DNA from: Haliclona indistincta
Lineage: Eukaryota > Porifera > Demospongiae > Haplosclerida > Chalinidae
Direction of reading: 5' to 3'
NCBI GenBank assembly: GCA_964017065.1
Contig: OZ024791.1
Location: forward strand, 3,295,410 to 3,359,409
Length of the DNA: 64,000 bases
Part shown: piece by piece, positions 12,202 through 23,229 of the stretch
Numbering within the stretch: position 1 is the first letter of the stretch
How the letters are laid out: every line of letters begins with the position of its first letter
Notes under the pieces: model-generated
The model's database searches: none
Told to the model about the DNA's origin: nothing
What the model saw: the letters and a program-made list of their open reading frames with translations, nothing else
Translations under genes and position numbers: made by a program

Positions 12202-13248
12202 TTAGCTATCCTCCTTTGCAATTGCTTTTAGTTCCTTTCTTAAAGCCTTCCTCCCTTTAGTAGCACTTGCTTTTTCCTTCTTATGATCTTCTATTACTTT
12301 GTTAACCTTACTATGTATACGTGTTGTTAGCCATAAGTGGATTATATCACGCAAGAGAGTTTGACTTTTTTCATGAATTGTGACTGGACTTATCAAGCAC
12401 CATAATAATTGGATTTCTTCATCCTCACACAACCACTGTAGCTTGTCTTTCCTGATCTTGTCTGCATTCTTGCCTCTTTTTCCTAATATTGTGCTGAGTT
12501 CATTGTGTGAAATCAGTTCTATTGCTAGAAATAAAGAATACACTAAGTCCTCAATGTGGTAGAGTCCTCCTCTATCTATTAAATGTGTCCAATCACTTGA
12601 ACGTTGATCACTACTTTTGGACCGTGTGTGAAGCTGTCCACCCATTTCTCTCAGTGTTCTTGTGCACTCAATGCCCGACTCTGTCTTTTCTTTGGAATAT
12701 CTATTCTCAAGTTTTCGAATAATATTTCCAGCAGTATATCTAATTGCGTTTTCTTCAATATCTGTTACCTCTGCTGATCTTGAAGCACCGGTAGTGTCTA
12801 CAGCTAAAGTTGGCTTCAGGGCTTTAGTTACTTCTCGAAGGAATCCCCGCTCTAGAAACAACTGCCAAAACATTTCATCAGCCTCGAGACTGAGAGCTTC
12901 GTCGCATTGTTTACAAGCAGTGTAGCCTTCGTTCAGAGAAAATTCATGAAAGTACACCCATAACTTGTGTCTCTTTGTTGCAGTCAGCTTGTACCTTTCT
13001 ACTCTCGCTACCAATACCAAATATTTCTTTTGTATGCTAGTAGACAAACGTTCCAAACAAGTCCGGTCTTTCATTTCTAGTAGTTTTTTCGTAGTATTAC
13101 GAATGCTGTTGGTGATTGATGTCTTCTTATGCTTGATATCATCCAGCGCACATATGTCCTCCAACACAGCTGTAGTCCAGGCCATAGATAATCTATAGTG
13201 TCCAGGCGCTAGGCAGACATGCTCCACGTGAGGTTGCCATGGTATCAT
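12202..13248 (-). CDS. Second gene of the P-like element, 348 aa, P-transposase C-terminal-like
   Basis: Single open frame with ATG at 13248 and stop at 12202, convergent with the transposase (stop 12179). Visible features are a CxxC pair (C112, C115), the segment AIRYTAGNIIRKL (168-180) and DWTHLIDRGGLYHIED (219-234), ending in a Lys/Glu-rich tail (about 300-348). The pairing of a 'Y-x-AG-x-x-x-RK' helix with a later 'W-x-x-L-x-x-RGGL' is, as I recall it, characteristic of the C-terminal part of P-type transposases. Here it is encoded separately and on the other strand. It lies inside the element's inverted repeats, so it travels with the element. Its role is unknown; a transposition cofactor or regulator is an inference. 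Confidence 0.75.
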   Translation of the reverse strand: MIPWQPHVEHVCLAPGHYRLSMAWTTAVLEDICALDDIKHKKTSITNSIRNTTKKLLEMKDRTCLERLSTSIQKKYLVLVARVERYKLTATKRHKLWVYFHEFSLNEGYTACKQCDEALSLEADEMFWQLFLERGFLREVTKALKPTLAVDTTGASRSAEVTDIEENAIRYTAGNIIRKLENRYSKEKTESGIECTRTLREMGGQLHTRSKSSDQRSSDWTHLIDRGGLYHIEDLVYSLFLAIELISHNELSTILGKRGKNADKIRKDKLQWLCEDEEIQLLWCLISPVTIHEKSQTLLRDIIHLWLTTRIHSKVNKVIEDHKKEKASATKGRKALRKELKAIAKEDS

Positions 13249-13297
13249 TGATGTACTATGAATAATTGATTACTTTCGTAATAATACGTCACGTCCG

Positions 13298-13310
13298 TTA
13301 CAACACGCAT
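13298..13310 (-). repeat. Right subterminal inverted repeat
   Basis: TTACAACACGCAT, reverse complement of 8453-8465, 54 bp from the right end and about 50 bp upstream of the start codon of the second gene. Confidence 0.8.
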
Positions 13311-13331
13311 CTGTCCATCCGGTTTACGGGT

Positions 13332-13364
13332 GTTTCCAATCCCTTCCGTATTAGAATATCTATG
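13332..13364 (-). repeat. Right terminal inverted repeat of the P-like element
   Basis: Exact 33-bp reverse complement of 8368-8400, ending CTATG just before the ATTTTAT target duplication. Confidence 0.96.
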
Positions 13365-13527
13365 ATTTTATCAATAATACACATGGAACCACATACATAA
13401 AAAATATGTAATAATAAAATAATAGTAAAATAATGGTAAAAAAATTAAATAAAAAAATTGTTCCCATGACGCCTATAAACAATGGGAACAATGTTTTTTA
13501 TTTACCATTATTCCATTCATTATATAT
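13365..13527. repeat. Right half of the AT-rich unit split by the P-like element
   Basis: Starts with the ATTTTAT duplication and continues CAATAATACACATGGAACCA, then the hairpin GTTCCCATGACGCCTATAAA...GGGAAC. It stops at TTCATTATATAT, where a different sequence starting GTGACCGCG begins. Confidence 0.85.
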
Positions 13528-13717
13528 GTGACCGCGCATGACAAAAGGGACCTCCTGCCGCACAATGCATTATTGTATAAACAACCAATAATAACTGGAA
13601 AGTGATCGTATGGGTGAAAGTGCGGTTTTCACTTTAAACTGTACTACAATGCATAATCTTACTTTAGGCAAAGTTAGAAGCATGAATGATGTACCGTTGT
13701 TTAGATCCTAGCTCGAA
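13528..13717 (+). other. Probable terminus and 5' leader of a mobile-element-like gene
   Basis: Begins GTGACCGCG exactly where the AT-rich unit is broken. The same nonamer begins the region upstream of the related gene at 60454, and AAAA and GACC recur at the same offsets after it. CpG-containing, no coding region seen. Read as an element end by comparison of two copies only. Confidence 0.55.
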
Positions 13718-14417
13718 TTGTCCGGTCGCCATGATTGTTTCTTCGTGTACGGAATTCGTTGTCATGACAACAATACAGACGCGCGCGTAATCGCTGGCGA
13801 GAGAGAACGGGCTGTCGCCCGTGCCTTGAATTTCTTTGGTAGTGCGCAAGAACTAGGTTCCCTGACGTCTCGCTATCAAGATCGAATGAGTGTTCTAATT
13901 GCAGACTACTTTTCTGATGTCAGGGAATACCCCGAGAACGGTAAGCAGATTCATAAAAGGCGGTCTAAAGCTTTACCACAGTTCATGAATAATACTACAC
14001 AGATTCTTGCTCTGATCTTGATGAGGACAGCTGTGAAGGTAAGTACACAAACAAATCAAACACATTAATGGAAGACAATGGTGTGATTATAGATAGTACA
14101 GAGACAGCTGCAAGTTGTTCCCAGGTGGAAATAGAGTTTCCCTTGATGCCCTACAGTGAAAATGATAGTGATAGTGAGACTGAATTGGAAGATGGTAAGC
14201 TGTCAACATTAGCCCCATTCTGTAAATTTATCGCACTGTTATAGAAATAGTCACTTCTGTACTAGCCACACATCCCACCAATTCTCCAGTCGTTGCAACA
14301 ACAACTTGCCTCACTGTCACACCAGACACTGCACCTGCTACATGCTCCACCATCCCACCAGTCAGTATACCATTGGGGTCCATTGCCATTTCACAAAACC
14401 CCAAGGGTGCACCATAG
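13718..14417 (+). pseudogene. 5' fragment of a phase-1 acidic-exon gene, truncated by satellite
   Basis: Proposed exons: (13718)-13940, 14003-14038, 14093-14194, 14245-14417. Every intron is phase 1, as in the gene at 60766-61834. Exon 1 ends with VLIADYF, comparable to ELIGNYF at the end of exon 1 there. Exons 2 and 3 encode short acidic stretches (DSCSDLDEDSCE; SENDSDSETELEDG). Exon 4 is Thr/Pro-rich (ATTTCLTVTPDT) and runs without a break into the 43-bp satellite at 14371, meeting a stop at 14415. The frame is open from 13712 but has no clear ATG before 13886, so the start is lost, upstream, or at that codon. Everything downstream, including the expected conserved exon, is missing. Confidence 0.6.
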
Positions 14418-17400
14418 GGGTCCCACAGCGATTTCACAAAAACCCAAGGGTGCACCATTTGGATCCCACTGCGATTTCACTAAACCACAAGGGTGCACAA
14501 TTGGGGTCCCACTGCGATTTCACAAAACCCCAAGGGTGCACCATTTGGGTCCCACTGTGATTTCACAAAACCACAAGGGTGCACCATTTGGGTACCACTG
14601 CGATTTCACAAAACCACAAGGGTGCACCATTGGGGTCCCACTTCGATTTCAAAAAACCCCAAGGTGCACCATTGGGGTTCCACAGCGAATTCACAAAACC
14701 TCAAGGGCGCACCATTGGGCGCGAATTCACAAAACCCCAAGGGCGCACCATTGGGGTTCCACCGCGAATTCACAAAACCCCAAGGGCGCACCATTGGGGT
14801 CCCACCGCGAATTCACAGAACCCGAAGGGTGCACCATTGGGGTTCCACCGCGAATTCACACAACCCCAAGGGTGCACCATTGGGGTTCCACCGCGAATTC
14901 ACAAAACCCCAGGGGCGCACCATTGGGATCCCACCGCGAATTCACAGAACCCCAAGGGTGCACCATTGTGGTTCCACTGCGAATTCACAAAACACCAAGG
15001 GTGCATCATTGTGGTCCCACCGCGTATTCATAGAACCCCATGGGTACCCCAAGGGTGCACCATTGGGGTTCCACCGCGAATTCACAATACCCCAAGGGTG
15101 CACCATTGGGGTCCCACCGCGAATTCACAAAACCCCAAGGGTGCACCATTGGGATCCCACCGCGAATTCACAAAACCCCTAGGGTGTACAATTGGGGTCC
15201 CATAGAGAATTCACAAAACCCCAAGGGTGCACCATTGGGGTCCCACCGCAAATTCACAGAACCCCAAGGGTATCCCAAGGGTGTACCATTTGGGTTCCAC
15301 AGCGAACTCGCAAAACCCCAAGGGTGCACCATTGGAGTCTAACCGTGAATACACAAAACCCCAAGGGTGCACCATTTGGGTCCCACGCGAATTCACAAAA
15401 CCCCAAGGGTGCACGATTGGGGTCCCAACGCGAATTCACAGAACCCCAAGGGTGCACCCTTTGGGTTCCAACGCGAATTCAAAAAACCCCAAGGGTGCAC
15501 AATTGGGGTCCCACCTAGAATTCACAAAACCCCTAGGGTGCACCTTGGGGTCCCACCGCTAATTCACAAAACCCCAAGGGTGCACCATTGGGGTCCCACC
15601 GCGAATTCACAAACCCTAGGGTGCACCTTGGGGTCCCACCGCTAATTCACAAAACCCCAAGGGTGCACCATTGGGGTCCCACTGTGAATTCACAAAACCC
15701 CAAAGGTGAACCGTTGGGGTCTCACCGCGAATTCACAAAACCCCAAGGGTGCACCATTGCTATCCCACCGCGAATTCACAAAACCCCAAGGGTGCACCAT
15801 TGGGGTCTCACCGCGAATTCACAAAACCCCAAGGGTGCACCATTTGGGTCCCACGCGAATTCACAAAACCCCAAGGGTGCACCATTGGGGTCCAACCGCG
15901 AATTCACAAAACCGCAAGGGTGCACCTTTGGGGTCCCACCGCGAATTCACAAAACCCCAAGGGTTCACCATTGGGGTCCCACCACGAATTCACAAAACCC
16001 CTAGGGTGCACAATTGGTGTCCCACCGCGAATTCTCAGAACCCCAAGGGTGCACCATTGGGGTCCCACCGCGAATTCACAAAACCCCAAGGGTGCACAAT
16101 TGGGGTCCCACTGCGAATTCAAAAACCCCCAAGGGTGCACCGTTGGGGTCCCATTGCCATTTCACAAAATCCCAAGGGTGCACCATTGGGGTCCCACTGC
16201 GATTTCACATAACCCCAAGGGTGCACCATTGTGGTCCCACCGCGAATTCTCAGAACCCCAAGGGTACCCCAAGGGTGCACCATTGTGGTCCCACCGCGAA
16301 TTCACAGAACTCCAAGGGTATCCCAAGGGTGCACCATTGGGGTTCCACCCCGAATTCACAAAACCCCAAGGGTGCACCATTGGGGTCCCACCGCGAATTC
16401 TCAGAACCCCAAGGGTGCACCATTGTGGTCCCACCGCGAATTCACAGAACCCCAAGGTTATCCCAAGGGTGCACCATTGGGGTTCCACCCCGAATTCACA
16501 AAACCCCAAGGGTGCACCATTGGGGTCCCACCGCGAATTCTCAGAACCCCAAGGGTGCACCATTGTGGTCCCATCGCGAATTCACAGAACCCCAAGCGAG
16601 CACCATTGGGGTCCCACCGCGAATTCACAGAACCCCAAGGGTGCACCAATTGGGGTCCCACCGCGAATTCACACAACCCCAAGGGTGCACCTTTGGGGTC
16701 CCTCCGCGAGTTCACAAAACCCCAAGGCTGCAACATTGGGGTCCCACCGCGAAATCACAACACCCCAAGGGTGCACCATTGGGGTCCCACCGCGAATTCA
16801 CAAAACCCCAAGGGTGCACAATTGGGGTCCCACTGTGAATTCACAAAACCGCAAGGGTGCACCTTTGGGGTCCCACCGCGAATTCACAAAACCCCAAGGG
16901 TGCACCATTGGGGTCCCACCGCGAATTCACAGAACCCCAAGGTTGCACCATTGGGGTTCCTCCGCGAATTCACAAAACCCCAAGGGTGCATCATTGTGGT
17001 CCCACCGCGTATTCATAGAACCCCAAGGGTGCACCATTGGGGTCCCACCGCGAATTCACAAAACCCCAAGGGTGCACAATTGGGGTCCCACTGTGAATTC
17101 ACAAAACCCCTAGGGTGCACCATTGGGGTTCCTCCGCGAATTCACAAAACCCCAAGGGTGCACCATTGGGGTCCCACTGCGATTTCACAAAACCCTAAGT
17201 GTGCACCACTGCGATTTCACAAAACCCCAAGGGTGCACCATTGGGGTCCCACTGCGATTTCACAAAACCCCAAGGGTGCACCATTGGGGTCCCACTGCGA
17301 TTTCACAAAACCCCAAGGGTGCACCATTTGGGTCCCACTGCGATTTCACAAAACCCCAAGGGTGCACAATTGGGGTTCCACAGCGAATTCACAAAACCCC

Positions 17401-17864
17401 AAGGGCGCACCTTTGGGGTCCCACCGCGAATTCACAGAACCCCAAGGGTGCTCCATTGGGGTTCCACCGCGAATTCTCAAAATCCTAAGGGCGCACCATT
17501 GGGGTCCCACCGCGAATTCACAGAACACCAAGGGTGCACCATTGGGGTTACACCGCGAATTCACAAAACCGCAAGGGTGAATCATTGTGGTCCCACCGCG
17601 AATTCACAGAACCCCATGGTTAACCCAAGGGTGCAACATTGGGGTTCCACCGCGAATTAACAAAACCCCAAGGGTGCACCATTGGGGTCCCACCGCGAAT
17701 TCACAAAACCCCAAGGGTGCACCATTGGGGTCCCAACGCGAATTCACAAAACCCCAAGGGTGCACCATTGGGGTCCCACCGCGAATTCACAGAACCCCAA
17801 GGGTATCCCAAGGGTCCACCATTTGGGTTCCACCGCGAATTCACAAAACCCCTAGGGTGCAACA

Positions 17865-20050
17865 TTGGGGTCCCACAGCGAATTCACAAAACCCCAAGGG
17901 TGCACCATTGGGGTCCCACCGCGAATTCACAGAACCCCAAGGGTATCCCAAGGGTCCACCATTTGGGTTCCACCGCGAATTCGCAAAACCCCAAGGGTGC
18001 ACCATTGGGGTCCCTCCGCGAATTCACAAAACCCCAAAGGTGCACCGTTGGGTTCCAACCACGAATTCACAAAACCCCAAGGGTGCACCGTTGGGGTCCC
18101 ATTGCCATTTCACAAAACCCCAAGGGTGCACCATTGGGCTCCCACTGCGATTTCACAACACCCCAAGGGCGCACCATTGGGGTCCCACCGCGAATTCACA
18201 GAACCCCATGGGTATCCCAAGGGTGCACCATTTGGGTTCCACCGCGAATTCACAAAACCCCTAGGGTGCAACATTGGGGTCCCACAGCGAATTCACAAAA
18301 CCCCAAGGGTGCACCATTGGGGTCCCACCGCGAATTCACAGAACCCCAAGGGTATCCCAAGGGTCCACCATTTGGGTTCCACCGCGAATTCGCAAAACCC
18401 CAAGGGTGCACCATTGGGGTCCCTCCGCGAATTCACAAAACCCCAAAGGTGCACCGTTGGGTTCCAACCACGAATTCACAAAACCCCAAGGGTGCACCGT
18501 TGGGGTCCCATTGCCATTTCACAAAACCCCAAGGGTGCACCATTGGGCTCCCACTGCGATTTCACAACACCCCAAGGGCGCACCATTGGGGTCCCACCGC
18601 GAATTCACACAACCCCAAGGGTGCACCATTGGGGTTCCACCGCGAATTCACAAAACCCCTAGGGCGCACCATTGGGGTCCCACCGCGAATTCACAGAACC
18701 CCAAGGGTGCACTATTGGGGTTCCACCGCGAATTTACAAAACCCCAAGGGTGCATCATTGTGGTCCCACCGCGAATTCATAGAACCCCATGGGTACCCCA
18801 AGGGTGCACCATTGGGGTACCACAGCGAATTCACAAAACCCCAAGGGTGCACCATTGGGGTCCCACCGCGAATTCAAAAAACCCCAAGGGTGCACCATTG
18901 GGGTCCCACCGCAAATTCACAGAATCCCAAGGGTATCCCAAGGGTGTACCATTTGGGTTCCACGGCGAATTCGCAAAACCCCAAGGGTGCACCATTGTGG
19001 TCCCACCGCGAATTCACAGAACCCCAAGCGTGCACCATTGGGGTCCCACCGCGAATTCACACAACGCCAAGGGTGCAACTTTGGGGTCCTCCGCGAGTTC
19101 ACGAAACCCCAAGGTTGCAACCTTGGTGTCCCACCGCTAATTCACAAAACCCCAAGGGTGCACCATTGGGGTCCCACCCCGAATTCACAAACCCCTTGGG
19201 TGCACCTTGGGGTCCCACCGCTAATTCACAAAACCCATAGGGTGCACCATTGGGGTCCCACCGCGAATTCACTAAACCCCAAAGGTGCACCGTTGGGGTC
19301 CAACCGCGAATTAACAAAACCCCAAGGGTGCACCGTTGGGGTCCCAACGTGAATTCACAAAACCCCAAGGGTGCACCATTGCTGTCCCACCGCGAATTCA
19401 CAAAACCCCAAGGGTGATCCATTGGGGTCTCACTGCGAATTCACAAAACCCCAAGGGTGCACCATTTGGGTCCCACGCGAATTCACAAAACCCCAAGGGT
19501 ACACCATTGGGGTCCCACCGCAAATTCACTAAACCCCAAGGGTGCACCATTGGGGTCCCAACGCGAATTCACAGAAACCCATGGGTATCCCAAGGGTGCA
19601 CCATTTGGGTTCCACCGCGAATTCACAAAACCCCTAGGGTGCAACATTGGGGTCCCACAGCGAATTCACAAAACCCCAAGGGTGCACCATTGGGGTCCCA
19701 CCGCGAATTCACAGAACCCCAAGGGTATCCCAAGGGTCCACCATTTGGGTTCCACCGCGAATTCGCAAAACCCCAAGGGTGCACCATTGGGGTCCCTCCG
19801 CGAATTCACAAAACCCCAAAGGTGCACCGTTGGGTTCCAACCACGAATTCACAAAACCCCAAGGGTGCACCGTTGGGGTCCCATTGCCATTTCACAAAAC
19901 CCCAAGGGTGCACCATTGGGCTCCCACTGCGATTTCACAACACCCCAAGAGCGCACCATTGGGGTCCCACCGCGAATTCACACAACCCCAAGGGTGCACC
20001 ATTGGGGTTCCACCGCGAATTCACAAAACCCCTAGGGCGCACCATTGGGG
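17865..20050 (+). repeat. Nested 409-bp and 1,373-bp higher-order duplications
   Basis: The segment starting at 17865 recurs at 18274 (409 bp on) and 19647 (1,373 bp further). It carries the diagnostic block with GGGTATCCCAAGGGTCCACC. The 17865 and 18274 copies overlap as neighbouring duplications; the 19647 copy repeats about 450-500 bp of the second. Confidence 0.8.
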
Positions 20051-22240
20051 TCCCACCGCGAATTCACAGAACCTCAAGGGTGCACTATTGGGGTTCCACC
20101 GCGAATTTACAAAACCCCAAGGGTGCATCATTGTGGTCCCACCGCGAATTCATAGAACCCCATGGGTACCCCAAGGGTGCACCATTGGGGTACCACCGCG
20201 AATTCACAAAACCCAAAGGGTGCACCATTGGGGTCCCACTGCGAATTCACAAAACCCCAAGGGTGCACCGTTGGGGTCCCATTGCCATTTCACAAAATCC
20301 CAAGGGTGCACCATTGGGGTCCGACTGCGATTTCCCAAAACCCCAAGGGTGCACCATTGTGGTCCCACCGCGAATTCTCAGAACCCCAAGGGTACCCCAA
20401 GGGTGCACCATTGGGGTCCCACCGCGAATTCTCAGAACCCCAAGGGTGCACCATTGTGGTCCCACCGCGAATTCACAGAACCCCAAGGGTATCCCAAGGG
20501 TGCACCATTGGGATTCCACCCCGAATTCACAAAACCCCAAGGGTGCACCATTGGGGTCCCACCGCGAATTCTCAGAACCCCAAGGGTGCACCATTGTGGT
20601 CCCATCGCGAATTCACATAACCCCAAGCGAGCACCATTGGGGTCCCTCCGCGAATTCGCAGAACCCCAAGGGTGCACCAATTGGGGTCCCACCGCGAATT
20701 CACACAACCCCAAGGGTGCACCTTTGGGGTCCCTCCGCGAGTTCACAAAACCCCAAGGGTGCAACATTGGGGTCCCACCGCGAAATCACAACACCCCAAG
20801 GGTGCACCATTGGGGTCCCACCGCGAATTCACAAAACCCCAAAGGTGCACAATTGGGGTCCCACTGTGAATTCACAAAACCCCAAGGGTGCACCATTGGG
20901 GTTCCACCGCGAATTCACAAAACCCCAAGAGTGCCCCATTGGGGTCACACTGCGAATTCACAAAACCCCAAGTGTGCACCACTGCGATTTCACAAAACCC
21001 CAAGGGTGCACCATTGGGGTCCCACTGCGATTTCACAAAACCCCAAGGGTGCACCATTTGGGTCCCACTGCGATTTCAAAAAACCTCAAGGGTGCACAAT
21101 CTGGGTTCCACAGCGAATTCACAAAACCCCAAGGGCGCACCATTGGGGTCCCACTGCGATTTCACAACACCCCAAGGGTGCACCATTTGGGTCCCACTGC
21201 GATTTCACAAAACCACAAGGGTGCACCTTTGGGGTCCCACTGCGATTTCACAAAACCCCAAGGGTGCACCATTGGGGTTCCACAGCGAATTCACAAAACC
21301 CCAAGGGCGCACCATTGGGGTCCCACCGCGAATTCACACAACCCCAAGGGTGCACCATTGGGGTTCCACCGCGAATTCACAAAACCCCAAGGGCGCACCA
21401 TTGGGGTCCCACCGCGAATTCACAGAACCCCAAGGGTGCACTATTGGGGTTCCACCGCGAATTTACAAAACCCCAAGGGTGCATCATTGTGGTCCCACCG
21501 CGAATTCATAGAACCCCATGGGTACCCCAAGGGTGCACCATTGGGGTACCACAGCGAATTCACAAAACCCCAAGGGTGCACCATTGGGGTCCCACCGCGA
21601 ATTCACAAAACCCCAAGGGTGCACCATTGGGATCCCACCGCGAATTCAAAAAACCCCAAGGGTGCACCATTGGGGTCCCACCGCAAATTCACAGAATCCC
21701 AAGGGTATCCCAAGGGTGTACCATTTGGGTTCCACGGCGAATTCGCAAAACCCCAAGGGTGCACCATTGTGGTCCCACCGCGAATTCACAGAACCCCAAG
21801 CGTGCACCATTGGGGTCCCACCGCGAATTCACACAACGCCAAGGGTGCAACTTTGGGGTCCTCCGCGAGTTCACGAAACCCCAAGGTTGCAACCTTGGTG
21901 TCCCACCGCTAATTCACAAAACCCCAAGGGTGCACCATTGGGGTCCCACCCCGAATTCACAAACCCCTTGGGTGCAACTTGGGGTCCCACCGCTAATTCA
22001 CAAAACCCATAGGGTGCACCATTGGGGTCCCACCGCGAATTCACTAAACCCCAAAGGTGCACCGTTGGGGTCCAACCGCGAATTAACAAAACCCCAAGGG
22101 TGCACCGTTGGGGTCCCAACGTGAATTCACAAAACCCCAAGGGTGCACCATTGCTGTCCCACCGCGAATTCACAAAACCCCAAGGGTGATCCATTGGGGT
22201 CTCACTGCGAATTCACAAAACCCCAAGGGTGCACCATTTG
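18789..22240 (+). repeat. ~2.73-2.77-kb higher-order repeat
   Basis: The blocks at 18789-19460 and 21518-22230 match. The offset is 2,729 bp at the start and 2,772 bp after about 18900, a difference of exactly 43 bp, meaning one monomer was gained or lost between copies. Marker: the short unit with GCAACTTTGGGGTCCTCCGC, seen at 19074 and 21846. Confidence 0.85.
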
Positions 22241-23229
22241 GGTCCCACGCGAATTCACAAAACCCCAAGGGTACACCATTGGGGTCCCACCGCAAATTCA
22301 CTAAACCCCAAGGGTGCACAATTGGGGTCCCACTGCGAATTCACAAAACCCCAAGGGTGCACCGTTGGGGTCCCATTGCCATTTCACAAAATCCCAAGGG
22401 TGCACCATTGGGGTCCCACTGCGATTTCACAAAACCCCAAGGGTGCACCATTGTGGTCCCACCGCGAATTCTCAGAACCCCAAGGGTGCACCATTGTGGT
22501 CCCACCGCGAATTCTCAGAACCCCAAGGGTGCACCATTGTGGTCCCACCGCGAATTCACAGAACCCCAAGCGTGCACCATTGGGGTCCCACCGCGAATTC
22601 ACAGAACCCCAAGGGTGCACCATTTGGGGTCCCACCGCGAATTCACACAACCCCAAGGGTGCAATTTTGGGGTCCTCCGCGAGTTCACGAAACCCCAAGG
22701 TTGCAACATTGGGGTCCCACCACGAATTCACAACTCCCCAAGGGTGCACCATTGGGGTCCCTCCGCGAATTCACAAAACCCCAAGGGTGCACCATTGGGG
22801 TCCCACCGCGAATTAACAACACCGCAAGGGTTCACCATTGGGGTCCCATCGCGAATTCACAAAACCCCAAGGGTGCACCATTGGGGTCCCACTGCGATTT
22901 CACAAAACCCCAAGCGTGCACCATTGGGGTCCCACCGCGAATTCACAAAACCCCAAGGGTGCACCATTGGGGTCTAACCGCGATTACACAAAACACCAAG
23001 GGTGCACCATTTGGGTCCCACGCGAATTCACAAAACCCCTAGGGTGCACCATTGGGGTCCCACCGCGAATTCACTGAACCCCAAGGGTAACCCAAGGGTG
23101 CACCCTTTGGGTTCCACCGCGAATTCACAAAACCCCAAGGGTGCACAATTGGGGTCCCACCGCTAATTCACAAAACCCCTAGGGTGCACCTTGGGGTCCC
23201 ACCGCTAATTAACAAAACCCGAAGGGTGC

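Larger units (their letters stand above)
8368..13364 (+). mobile_element. P-like DNA transposon with two convergent genes (4,997 bp)
   Basis: The ends are perfect 33-bp inverted repeats starting CATAGATATTCTAATACGGA (8368-8400 and 13332-13364). The flanking direct repeat is ATTTTAT at 8361-8367 and 13365-13371; it becomes ATTTTATC (8 bp) if the terminal C is shared. P-type elements are known to make 8-bp duplications and to begin CAT. Joining the flanks across the element restores a normal AT-rich repeat unit, which confirms the insertion. Inside are a complete spliced P-type transposase gene on + and an intronless gene on -, ending 22 bp apart. With intact ends and an open reading path this may be a recent and possibly autonomous copy. 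Confidence 0.93.

Noticed and set aside
12380..13198. Four + strand frames opposite the second P-element gene
   Set aside because: Shorter, overlapping shadows of the 348-codon frame, with no motif.
13664..13849. 61-residue - strand frame upstream of the gene fragment
   Set aside because: Overlaps the + strand exon, which has consistent splice phases and a related copy at 60766.
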